64,000 nucleotides of DNA from Punctularia strigosozonata HHB-11173 SS5 (Eukaryota > Basidiomycota > Agaricomycetes > Corticiales > Punctulariaceae), in NCBI RefSeq assembly GCF_000264995.1, contig NW_006767446.1, forward strand, positions 377,494-441,493, read 5' to 3'. Position 1 is the first letter of the stretch. The number at the start of each line of letters is the position of its first letter. Under the pieces are notes generated by a model, which saw only the letters and a list, made by a program, of their open reading frames with translations, searched no databases and was not told where the DNA came from. The translations under genes were made by a program, and so were the position numbers. This document shows positions 25,204 to 37,195 of this stretch, piece by piece.

Positions 25204-25221
25204 CGTTCTGTCTCACTGACC

Positions 25222-27259
25222 ATGGCCCGAACACGCGTCCATGTTCGCCGGAGCAAAGCCAACAAAAGCATCCCTTATTGGAAGCGGCTATTTGCTGTCA
25301 CATGCGGAATGTTTGCAGAAGCAGAAGACGAGATGGATGAGCTGGACGCTGCAGCCATGCTTGTCCTGTCCATCAACACCAAAAAGAACTATGAACGCGG
25401 TGGCCGTTGGGGTAGAAGGGGTCCATACAAGGCACCTCAAGTTGAGGAGTTCTTTCAGCTTCTGCTGGAAGGCTTCAGCGAACGTCGGTTTCGAAGCTGG
25501 ATGCGGTGAGCTAGGATAAGACCCAGGTGAGGATGAAATCACTCACAGTCCCTTCAATAGCATGTCCCGTGCTGCCTTCTGGCATATTCATGATCTCATC
25601 AAGGATGATCCCGTCTTTGAAGGGACTCGTTTCAGGCCTCAGCGTCCTGTCAAATTCCAAATGGCCGCATTCTATATACAAACTGGTGGCATGACAGCAG
25701 CTCGAACCGGTGATGTTATCGGTGTTGCAGAAGGAAGTAGCTTCCTATATTCAGNNNNNNNNNNNNNNNNNNNNNNNNNNNNNNNNNNNNNNNNNNNNNN
25801 NNNNNNNNNNNNNNNNNNNNNNNNNNNNNNNNNNNNNNNNNNNNNNNNNNNNNNNNNNNNNNNNNNNNNNNNNNNNNNNNNNNNNNNNNNNNNNNNNNNN
25901 NNNNNNNNNNNNNNNNNNNNNNNNNNNNNNNNNNNNNNNNNNNNNNNNNNNNNNNNNNNNNNNNNNNNNNNNNNNNNNNNNNNNNNNNNNNNNNNNNNNN
26001 NNNNNNNNNNNNNNNNNNNNNNNNNNNNNNNNNNNNNNNNNNNNNNNNNNNNNNNNNNNNNNNNNNNNNNNNNNNNNNNNNNNNNNNNNNNNNNNNNNNN
26101 NNNNNNNNNNAGCGAACGTCGGTTTCGTAAGCTGGATGCGGTGAGCTAGGATAAGACCCAGGTGAGGATGAAATCACTCACAGTCCCTTCAATAGCATGT
26201 CCCGTGCTGCCTTCTGGCATATTCATGATCTCATCAAGGATGATCCCGTCTTTGAAGGGACTCGTTTCAGGCCTCAGCGTCCTGTCAAATTCCAAATGGC
26301 CGCATTCTATATACAAACTGGTGGCATGACAGCAGCTCGAACCGGTGATGTTATCGGTGTTGCAGAAGGAAGTAGCTTCCTATATTTCAGCCGTGTCACA
26401 AGAGCACTTCGACACCTCAAACCGGAGTATCTTAGCTGGCCAAACATGCAACGACGTGAACAAATCAAGGAGTACATGTCCAAGTGGGGCTTTCCGGGAT
26501 GTATTGGTGTCGGTGATGGCTCTCTACTGAGACTGGTCAACCGCCCACTTCAAAACCCTTACTCATACTGGTGCAGAAAAAAGTTCTACGCTGTGAGTAA
26601 CAGATCTTTTACTCGGTCTTGTGCTCACAAGATTATCAGCTCTCAATACAAGCAATCTGTGATCATGAAGGTCTCATTATTAGCTACAAGCTTGGCTGGC
26701 CTGGATGCCTCACCGATGCAACAATCTTCAAACAATCTCGTTTGTGGCTACGTCGCGATGAATACTTCCAAGATGACGAGTTTATCATGGTTGACAAAGG
26801 TATGGACCTAGTTCTGCTTTGATATCATTACTGACACAGGGTAAAGGTTATCCATTGTCAATGTATACTATCCGCCCATTTGCAGACCCCGACCTCACCA
26901 CAGATCCAATCGAGTCGACCCGCCGCAAACGCTGGAACCAGCGGTTGTCATCAAGACGAATTGTTATTGAACACACCTTTGGACAGCTCAAGGGCCGCTT
27001 TCCCTACCTGCGCACCATTCCAGGGCGTGATCTTCGTCGCATCAACTGCACCATTGAGGCACTTATGGTTTCACACAACATCTTGACTTTATTTGGGGAT
27101 GACCCAACACGCATCAGTGACTTCAATGCTGATGAAGAGCCTCGTGTCACACGCCACCTGCGGCGGCTCAGGCAGAATGAGATTGCGGAAGAGACCGATA
27201 ATGATCTCTACCGCTCAGGTTTATTGCGTCGCAAATTACTTATGGATCAGATGTTATAG
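25222..27259 (+). CDS. Harbinger (HARBI1-like) DDE transposase, interrupted by an assembly gap
   Basis: Exon 1 (25222-25505) starts MARTRVHVRRSK. After a 55-nt intron an exon begins MSRAAFWHIHDLIKDDPVF. The continuing copy right of the gap (from 26196) runs through GVGDGSLLRL (first catalytic Asp, ~26515), WPGCLTDATIF after an intron at 26593-26639 (second Asp, ~26710), then after an intron at 26800-26846 through RIVIEHTFGQLKGRF (catalytic Glu, ~26970) to the stop TAG at 27257. This D-D-E arrangement and the IEHTFGQLKGR block are diagnostic of the DDE_Tnp_4/HARBI1 group. The gap at 25755-26110 and a duplicated segment disrupt the frame only as assembled; biologically it may be intact. Confidence 0.85.
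25477..26390 (+). repeat. Duplicated flanks of the gap (25477-25754 = 26111-26390)
   Basis: Both copies hold the end of transposase exon 1, its intron and the start of exon 2. The right copy has an extra T near its first bases (TTTCGTAAG versus TTTCGAAG). The left copy lacks a T in its last bases (TATATTCAG versus TATATTTCAG). Errors placed at contig ends point to two overlapping contigs that were scaffolded instead of merged. Confidence 0.9.
25755..26110. other. Assembly gap (356 N)
   Basis: A run of undefined bases sits inside the transposase gene. The 278 bp before it (25477-25754) and the 280 bp after it (26111-26390) are the same sequence apart from two single-T indels located near the two contig ends. 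Confidence 0.98.
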
Positions 27260-27369
27260 AGGAGACGGTGTATGGCAAGATAAGCTAGATTAGTCTAGAA
27301 TGAAATACGAGTGTATACCATCTAACTTTTGGGATCTAGCAAGAAAAATCAACAAACAGGCAAAACAGA

Positions 27370-29185
27370 CTAGAGCCCACCATCGGCATCAGCCTCCTTC
27401 TTGAGTGTTTCGGCCATAACTTTGCCAATCTCCTTCAGAGTTGGATCAGGAGAAGAAAGGAATTCAGCAACCTTTGTCCAGTTCTGCAGCCGGAGCTCAC
27501 GTCGGCGCTCACGATGAAGCTCAGCTTCACGTTTAGCTTGCTCCTCGCGAAGACGGAGATCTCTCTCCTCGTACTTGGTCTTCTCCTTCGCACGGTCTTG
27601 GATGCTCGCAACGAGCGATCTGAGCATGTCATCATCCGATGCATCGCGGCGTAATCTCTTGCGGCAGCGCTCGTCGGACTCTTCGTCATCGGAGACAGAT
27701 GTGGCTTCATTCAGCGGGTGTGCGCGAATGACCTCAGGACTGTCGTGAGCCCTACAGAGACAGTTAGTATGAGGATCTCGTATGCAGTAAATACATACAC
27801 AGAATCAATGGCGCGATAGATATCAGTCTCGCGAAAGTCCTCGAGTGTTGCACGCGACCACTTGCTCTGCGAACTTTTGCTGCGCAGAGGTTGACCGGGT
27901 TTTGTGTCGGTCTCCGTGTCATCCAAGCCTTCGACATCCGACTCATCACCGTCGCCTCCGCCAGTCTCCTCCTCCAACCTGCGGGCAGCCTTGTACTGGC
28001 CGAAAAGCTGGTCCCATTTGCGCTGGACCTGCTCCGCAGTTTTGCGACTGCTCAAGAAATCCTGCGAGATCTGAGATGGTATGGCGGAGATCAGATTTCG
28101 CAGACAATGCAGAAGGAGACAGCCTACCTTCATGAAGTGTCTGCCCCGCTCAATCTTGAATTCCTGCCAGATCTCCTCGCGACAGATATAGTCGACGAGG
28201 ATCTTCGTCTCCTCTTCGCTCCACTTCCCTTCCATGCTGGCCGTAACACGCTCCCGCATACCCGGAGTGAGCTCCTTGATGTCCTCGTCCGACTCTCCGC
28301 CAGCTCGCGCATTCTTGCGTGAGCGAGACCCGGCACCTTTCGCTGGCGTCTTCTTCGGCTTTGTGTCTCCTTTGGTACCCATCGCGAGACCCTTCGCACC
28401 CGCTGCAACACCCTTCGCATCCGCCGCGATCCCCTTCGCATCCACCGCGATGCCCTCCGCACCTGCCGCGATGCCCTCCGCACCCGCCGTGATGCCCTCC
28501 GCACCCGCCGTGATGCCCTCTGTACCCCCCGCAGTGCCCTTCGCACCTGCCGCGATGCCCTTTGCACCCTTTGCGCCATGGGTCTTGCCCGTCGTGCCAC
28601 GATTTGTGTCTGTCGTGATGCGGTATGCATCCTTTCTGTCGTCGTATGTGTTCGCGGCGGATTGGTTCGTGTTCACGACATCTCAGTTCGTGTCTGGGGC
28701 GCCGCCGTGTACAGTTACAGACCGGCCACGGCCTCGGCCTCGGCCACGTCCGCGACCACGACCACGGCCACGCTGGGTAGGTGTCTTCGGGCACGACGGC
28801 GTCTGGTGGTTGGAGATCTCCACGAGGACAGCTTCAGCGTGCGTGAGTTCTTCCTCGAAAAGCGCAGACTTCGGGCTTTGAGGTTGGATAGCCCGGCTAT
28901 TGGCCTGGGGATTGGCGGCTTGATTCAACTAGTTCAGATTTCGCAGGCTCAATGACTATAGTGGGCTAACTCACCTTGTTCTATAAGGATTCCACCTGTC
29001 TCTAACTCCATGTTGTTGCAGTCGAATGCAGGTCCTAAGTACTCCAAGGGCTGGTGGCCTGGAAAAGGGTAGTTCTCCTGCGTGTATCCTCCAGCCTGAG
29101 AGAAGTTCAGAAGTTCGTGCAAGCCAAGCTGCATAGCAGCCTCATCGACGAATGCAGGGTCAAGGGAATCAATGCTGAAGTCCAT
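27370..29185 (-). pseudogene. Harbinger-encoded Myb/SANT-like protein, interrupted by a stop
   Basis: This is the second gene of the element. A first exon may start at 29185 (MDFSIDSLDPAF). The central frame has an Arg-Gly run (RGRGRGRG, ~28730-28765), an in-frame TGA at 28683-28685, a stretch of 7-residue repeats, then a Myb/SANT-like domain EGKWSEEETKILVDYICREE (~28170-28230). After an intron come SSRKTAEQVQRKWDQLFGQY and an acidic linker. The last exon (stop at 27370) is a charged coiled coil ending KKEADADGGL. Harbinger Myb-like proteins help import and position the transposase on the terminal repeats. The TGA, and an exon-1 donor whose phase does not fit the next open frame, suggest the copy is damaged; an unseen intron could also remove the stop. 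Confidence 0.7.
28385..28570 (-). repeat. 21-bp tandem repeats coding for a 7-residue unit
   Basis: Eight or more degenerate copies of a 21-bp unit encode GAEGITA-like heptads (variants GAEGIAA, DAKGIAA, GAKGLAM) within the Myb-like protein, upstream of its DNA-binding domain. The repeat is visible on both strands as a periodic GCACCCGCCG/TGATGCC pattern. Confidence 0.85.
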
Positions 29186-29206
29186 GGTGAAGTTGGATCA
29201 ACGCGT

Positions 29207-29386
29207 CGACCGCGTCGGCCGCGCTGAACGCGACACGAGATTTCGAGCGGAGCTACAATTGCCACGAGCGTCAACGCAGCTCACGTGTCAATGCCGACTC
29301 GGCCAATGACGTCATTGACAGATGGCATCACACGCTCTCAAGCTCATTCACTCATGCGCACCGGAAATCGACGACCGGAAATCCAT
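29207..29386 (-). repeat. Right terminal inverted repeat of the Harbinger element
   Basis: This is the reverse complement of the left repeat, with one mismatch in the outer ~140 bp and several in the inner part. It carries the same TGACGTCA palindrome (29307-29314) and paired decamers. It now forms the immediate upstream region of the ornithine aminotransferase gene. Confidence 0.9.
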
Positions 29387-29461
29387 GCCATTGCTTCACA
29401 TTCTTAGCTTCATCTTGCTTCTCTGCTGTATTTCATCCGATCTTCAAGAAGATATATAACC

Positions 29462-31604
<2,143 letters not shown>

Positions 31605-32097
31605 GTAAGGGCCGTGCGCGACGGGAATTGGATGGAGGGGGATCCATGGTGGGAGGGACGAACTACTGCTCAGCGGTCGAAAGCCGACCGAATCGGCGTG
31701 GCCTCCAACACGGATTGACGTGCCTACAAATTCAACAACCTCAATGTATAGCATGTACATGCATGCGTCCAACGGATATTGTTGTAGCAATTTCCATGCT
31801 TTTGTCGGCTCCCGTAGCAAGGTCCTTTACAGCCTGCAATGTGAATATAGCATGTTCGTGACGCCATGCCCGGACGCCCCCGTTGAGTCTCATCAACGAG
31901 CTTACTTGCGCTAGCGAGACGACCCATTACATACCATTACCATCGTTGGCAACCTCCGCCCCAGATCCAATTCAGATCAGCCAAACCCGACACAACACCG
32001 CGGATAATCGACGAATCCAGGAGTCATTGTGGCTATCCTTACATTATTGCTCAACGTCGTCTTAGTCCTCGCCGCGTCTCGTCTACTGTTCGCCATC
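31605..32097. other. Intergenic between OAT and DCN1
   Basis: This holds the 3' flank of ornithine aminotransferase and the presumed promoter of DCN1. No further gene or distinctive site was seen. Confidence 0.5.
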
Positions 32098-33617
32098 ATG
32101 GTCGGTATACTCACTAGTACATCTGTTCACCGAGCGCACGACCTCACACCAAAGCGTTGTATCGCATAGTCCAGGAGATCCGCCGCCGATCGGGCACTCG
32201 AGGAGAGCGTCGCGCAATTCTGCGAGTTCACTGCCGCGACGTGAGTGTGACCCACCGGCTCGCATTGCAGTACAATCCGGATCGCGATGGATTTGCCGAT
32301 GCCGGTCTGCTGACGACGATGCTTTGTCTCATCCAGCCCGAAGGAGGCGCGGAACTACCTGACCAAATACAAGAAACTGGATAGCGCTCTGAACGCGTTC
32401 TACACCGACCCGAATATGTTCGGCAGGCGCGATACCGGTCCTTCGACGAGCAAGCTCGGCGTGCTGTTCGATCAGTACAAAGGTGCGTATCCCAGTCTAT
32501 CTATCGAACTATGCGTGAACTCGAGCCGACCATCTGCAACGTGTGGCGCGCATAGAGGAGGACGGGGACGATATCGGCATCGATGGGACGATCCGATTCT
32601 GCCAGGATCTTGGAGTGGACCCTGAAGACGTCGTGCTTTTGGCCATCGCCTACGAGTTGAAGAGCCCGCGGATGGGCACATGGGAGAAGAAGGGATGGAT
32701 AGACGGCTGGAAGGCCATCGGGTGAGTCATGCCGCTCCTTAATCACCCCCAATTCACATCTGCACTCCGTGCCGTCTTCCATTGCTCGAAATTGGCAGGG
32801 TGGCCGTTCATATAAACCCATGTCTTCACCGATGATCACACCGGTACTCACGGGCGGCACATAATGCGCATCTAGCACAGATAACATAGCGGGGATGAAG
32901 ACGTCCTTGCTCCGGTTACGAGATAAGCTTGGATCGGATCCAGCCTACTTCGCCAAGGTGTACGGCCATACCTTCGACTTCGCCCGCGCGGAGGGACAGA
33001 GGAGTCTCGGTACGTCATCATTCGTCAATCGATAGGGAATGTGGAGAGCCAAACCCTACGATGTAGCTATCGAAACCGCGATCGCGTTCTGGCAGCTGCT
33101 GCTACCGACCGGCCTGCAGGGAGGCGCGCTGGCGCACATCCGGTCGCGGGACTCCGACAACGACCAGGACATGGACGGCGAGGAAGGGTGGAAGCCCGAG
33201 TACAACGACTGGTGGTTCGAGTTCCTCACGCAAAGGGGAGGAAAGGGCGTTAGCAAGGACACCTGGACGATGGTGAGTAATCGGTTCTCCCTCGCGCTTT
33301 CCATTTCCGAAGCTGTCTCTCCTTCCGTCCGACGAGCGCGTTCTCATGCTGACGTTTCCTGCCCATATCACCTGATGCAGTTCTTGGAGTTCGTGCGGAC
33401 CATAGACTCCAAATTCGAAAAGTACGACATGGAGGGTACGTGATCCCGTCTCATGAGTCGCCATGCCCTTGCTCTGCCTCGTTTGGCGGGTTTCACGGGA
33501 TGAGGCAACGTGCATCATTCATGGAGCTCATCGCGTCGCATTACAGCCGCCTGGCCATCGACCATCGACGACTTTGTCGAATTTGCCAAGGAGAAGCTCG
33601 CATCTGGCGGCGCTTAA
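32098..33617 (+). CDS. DCN1: DCN1-like cullin neddylation protein
   Basis: Eight exons (32098-32100, 32170-32240, 32337-32482, 32556-32721, 32876-33009, 33067-33272, 33381-33435, 33547-33617) give 283 residues. An N-terminal UBA-like segment (ALEESVAQFCEFTAAT + ARNYLTKYKKLDSALNAFY) is followed by the potentiating-neddylation (PONY) domain: IRFCQDLGVDPEDVVLLAIA, ELKSPRMGTWEKKGWIDGWK, VYGHTFDFARAEGQRSL, ETAIAFWQLLLP, WWFEFLTQR and the C-terminal WPSTIDDFVEFAKE. These are hallmarks of Dcn1, the E3-like factor that speeds Nedd8 transfer from Ubc12 to cullins. Length and motif order are normal. The start is the least sure part: exon 1 would be a lone ATG followed by a GTCGGT donor. Confidence 0.9.
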
Positions 33618-33955
33618 ACGCCGACGCGGGTCGGGCAACACATGTAAGAAGGGTCTATCGCGACGGACGATCATGCAAAGCGACAGACGGGCTGTCTGGA
33701 ATAGATGATGAGACGCGTGATGTTACTGTTGTTGTTTTGGGCCATGTACAAGAAGCTGTGTACTTGTGTGTATTCTGACTGCTTGTGGGACCGATCGCTC
33801 CCACTGCTGTCTTCGCGCTCGAAGGATGGGCAACGGAGAACCCGCTTGCCATTGTAAGCACATCAAGCGCGAATCCATGTTTCGCTACAGTCGCGTCCAG
33901 CCAAGGCACCGTTCCCGAGCCCGATAATGATGGCCACATCAAACCCCGCATTGGC

Positions 33956-34511
33956 TTATAGATCCGTTCCCGTCACGAGGAGGGATGGAAGGAATGGCGA
34001 GTCCTTCGCGACCGACAGCCGGGTCGAGGACGCGTTCTGGCTCAGGGGTGTCAGGGCAATCGCTGCCATGATCTGCTGGGCTTCTCTGTCGATGGAGGCC
34101 ATCATTATCATTATGATATACAAGCATGTGAACGCTCCGATCTGAGCTCGCTTTGGCGTCCGGAAGAGTTCGGGACAAACGAAGGCAGATACCACAAGCG
34201 AGGACTTACAAAGGGTTGGTACGAAGGACCGCGTGATCGCCACTGTCGGCGACCCAGAGAACGTCGACATGAGAAGAGTGAACCAGGCCCGAGGTAGAGG
34301 CCGCCGCGTCCTGGATGAGCTTCCGGAGGGCGAGGGCATCGGACGTCGGGGGCGAAACGTCGATGCGAATGTAGTGATGTGTTTGTGGCATCTTTCGTCG
34401 GGAAGTCATTGTTGTTGTTGTTCGCCCCTGGATGATTCTCTTAGAATAGCGGTTCGTGACGGTGAGGATGGAAGAGTAGTGACCGTGAGAACCAGACGAT
34501 AATTGCGGCAT
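33956..34511 (-). CDS. Rpp14/Pop5-like RNase P/MRP subunit
   Basis: Two exons (34210-34511 and 33956-34085) separated by a GTAAG...CAG intron give 143 residues. The first exon ends with the segment HYIRIDVSPP-x-DALALRKLIQDA-x-VDVLWVADSGDHAVLRTNP. The second continues AQQIMAAIALTPL and STRLSVAKDSPFLPSLL. The beta-alpha-beta layout (a hydrophobic strand, a long helix, a VDVLW strand, AVLR, then a second helix) matches the Rpp14/Pop5 family of small RNase P and RNase MRP proteins that help mature tRNA 5' ends. An internal ATG (MTSRRKMPQ) could be the true start, making the protein about 30 residues shorter. It is convergent with DCN1, with about 340 bp between stops. Confidence 0.6.
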
Positions 34512-36279
34512 GGGAAATTCTGCTTAAGATACTTGCCGCGTGTTGGCCCTTGCTTTCACCCTTGTCGGGGCGTTCAGCACGCTTTGCATGGAGGTTGCCT
34601 TAAGCTCGAACAGGCATCTACGACCCGTCCTGAGACCAGTGCCCTCGTATCTCTCCACGATGTACTCGGACGTTCTGGATCGTAGCCCTTCTTTCAAGCG
34701 CAGCCCTGAGCCGTTCGAACAGCACTATCACCAAAGGAGTCTAGGTTTCGAGAGTACCGCTTTGGCTCTGATGGGGTCGAGGATTATCTCATTCTTTGGT
34801 GGGGCTGGCGCTTTCCGACAGCGGAGGAGAACGAGGACTTCGAAGGTTCCAGTTGCTGAAGACGGCAACGTCTGAACGTGGAGCCACTTGGCTGATATAT
34901 GGGTCTAAACCGGCTTTGGGAAACGCCTTGATACCTCATGCGTGCTCTATGAATCTAATAGCGGCGCATAATCTGTTCTATGACAAGCTCGGGCTTATCG
35001 CGTCGTCATACCCTCGAATAATAGCCGCAAAGCGGTCGACCTGCCTACGGCCTTGGACTTGTCATCTTAATCAGGACCTTTTCTATCGATTATCGCCGTC
35101 CTCGTGTTTTAGCACCATCAAGAAGGTATGCATGACTCTAATGAAACTTACGACAGCCACGAAGCATGACCGAATGCGAGGTGCTTTGGCGTGGGGGCCT
35201 CATCTGCCATGATCATGATAGGTTTATCAAACCACGTTAACGCAGACCCTCAGCATCCCACGACTCAGGCGTATTTATGATGACAGCATGACCGGTTGTC
35301 AGATGCTTAGTCGCGAGCGGCCAAGTGCGCCTCACGCAGCAATATTGGTGGTAGCACAAACCCAAGGCGCCGCCCAGCGAGATACATATTCGGATTTATG
35401 CCTCACTCCCCGCGGTGAACTCGCTCCATTTAGTCATGCTTCTATTTCTCGCAAGCTACCGTGTCCGGGGAGATGTGGAGATTGTCACTGCGTGTAGGCT
35501 ATGTAAGCGATTCTGATCAGCCTTCTGTGCTTGTGATTGACGTTTAGCAAAGCAGTCAGCGAGAATCTCTTCTAGAGCAAGAGACGCTCTATCTATACCC
35601 GTGCGCGGATCGCGGTAGGCTCTAAAGGTGGGATATATTCACATCGCGACACGTAAAATGCACGGCAATCATCCCAAGCCTCAGTCTTCTCCCGACAATC
35701 GGTGGGGAGCGCCCTGCAGATATAGCGCTGGCGTGCAAGTGCTATCGATTAGGGATGATGAGTTATGTGCTATGACACGCAACGCTTTGTCGCTCCCGTA
35801 GCAATGGCACGCCGAATCTTCCGACTCCGCCACATCCCGAAGCCCCTGGTCAAAAAGCTGTCATCCAAGGCACCTCAAGGTAAACTATATCTGATAGGAT
35901 CTGTCTCAGAAGCCGATCATGTATCCCACGCTCGGCTTTGATATCCGGCATATTCTTCCCACTGGAAAGAATCTCTGCGCACGTCCCAATCAGCGGTGGG
36001 AAACGCCTCGGTGGATGGCGGATAATGCGGGCGACTGTATCAATATCATAATGGACGACAGCGAGGAAGGTATGCAGGACGTTCGGGAATTACGGTCATT
36101 ACACGATCGGGAACTAGTTGAGTGAGCGTACAGTGCGACAGGTAGCTCTAGCATTCATGGATGCTTCAATCGGGCGTCTCGGACGAATATCTGATATCAC
36201 CCGCGGTCAGTGGCGAGAGGGAAAATCAAATCGGACCATGCCTTACATGATACACGAGGTGATCGCGAAGCGTGAAGGG
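34512..36279. other. Intergenic / unassigned, about 1.8 kb
   Basis: No domain was recognised. A short plus-strand frame from an ATG at 35805 (MARRIFRLRHIPKPLVKKL) precedes a GTAAAC donor-like site at about 35880. It could be the first exon of a tiny gene, but following frames give nothing recognisable. Confidence 0.35.
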
Positions 36280-37195
36280 TTAGGTTCTTAATACACGTTT
36301 CGTGTGCTTGCCCGCTCTGCGGCGCTCGGCGTGGGGGATGGGACGTCGCCAGGCTTCGTCCGGGTCATCAGGGTCGTACGTATCGTCCGGCGATGGTGTC
36401 TGAGAAGAGTTCGCCCCTCCGGGCGGTGTCCTCTGCGCGAATGGCGGCGTAGTGCCAGGGGTGCGGCCCGGCGCGGACGGCGAATGCGCGAGCTGAATCT
36501 GCCGCGGAGGCGGTTGGCCTGGACCCGCTGGCGGGCGCATCGCGGGCTTCTGGGGCGGTGTGTTGTGCGGAGAATGGCGCAAGCCTGGGGTAGGATACGG
36601 TGCCTGTGGCCACTGGGGGCCAGATGGTTTGGAAGGGCCCGCCTTGTTCCTCTGGGTCGGGTCCACGGTCATGGCGTCTCTGCCGTAGTCGACCTCCACC
36701 CGCACTCGGACGATCTCCTTCCCGGCTTGAGCAAAGAAAGCGCGTTCCTGTCGCGAAAAAATACCGCTCGAACTGGGTCGTATCTCCGAGAACGTCGGCG
36801 GTGATGGAGGAAACATCGCCATGAGATCATGGCCTGCGTATAGGATCGGACACGATGCTTCGTAGGATAAAAATGCGAAAGTTGTATGTACCTGTGGGTG
36901 GCGGAGGATAGCCCCTCAAAGCAAGGCTCGCATTACTGGAGAGATCGAGATCTAGTCGTGGTATGCGATGATCAGGCCGATGATGCGCGCCAGATCCCTG
37001 GTACTGAATACCTCGGAGGGTACCGGGAGAGAGCGGGCGCCGGTGTCCGCCAGATGGGGTCGTAGGAGGGGCGAACATGACTGAAGGACCCGGCGATTGA
37101 TCAGCGAGCTCGCGGGGAGAGGACGACTGCGATAATGTGGTGGACGAAGGCGATGTGGGCTGCTGGTTGACGGGCCGGAGACGGACGCTGGCCAT
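36280..37195 (-). CDS. Proline-rich hypothetical protein
   Basis: Two exons (36892-37195 and 36280-36833) separated by a 58-nt intron (36834-36891) encode 285 residues starting MASVRLRPVNQQP. The N-terminal part is Ser/Pro-rich and disordered. After the intron comes the most structured segment (GHDLMAMFPPSPPTFSEIRP, then FSRQERAFFAQAGKEIVRVR and VEVDYG), then a long Pro/Gly-rich stretch. The C-terminus is acidic then basic: DDPDEAWRRPIPHAERRRA, ending KRVLRT. The structured block and basic end seem conserved-type, but I do not recognise the family. The ATG at 37195 is preferred because it is the last ATG before the open proline-rich frame. Confidence 0.6.

Larger units (their letters stand above)
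25025..29386. mobile_element. PIF/Harbinger DNA transposon
   Basis: The element is bounded by near-identical terminal inverted repeats (25025-25203 and 29207-29386). It carries the two genes expected of PIF/Harbinger elements: a DDE transposase on plus and a Myb/SANT-like protein on minus, transcribed toward each other. The outer ~140 bp of the repeats differ at one base, suggesting recent activity. The left flank ends in TAA, a match to the family's TWA target site, but the right flank is TGC, so no target-site duplication is visible. The apparent 4.36 kb includes a 356-N gap and a duplicated 280 bp; collapsing these gives about 3.7 kb. The right end lies 75 bp before the ornithine aminotransferase ATG. 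Confidence 0.9.
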
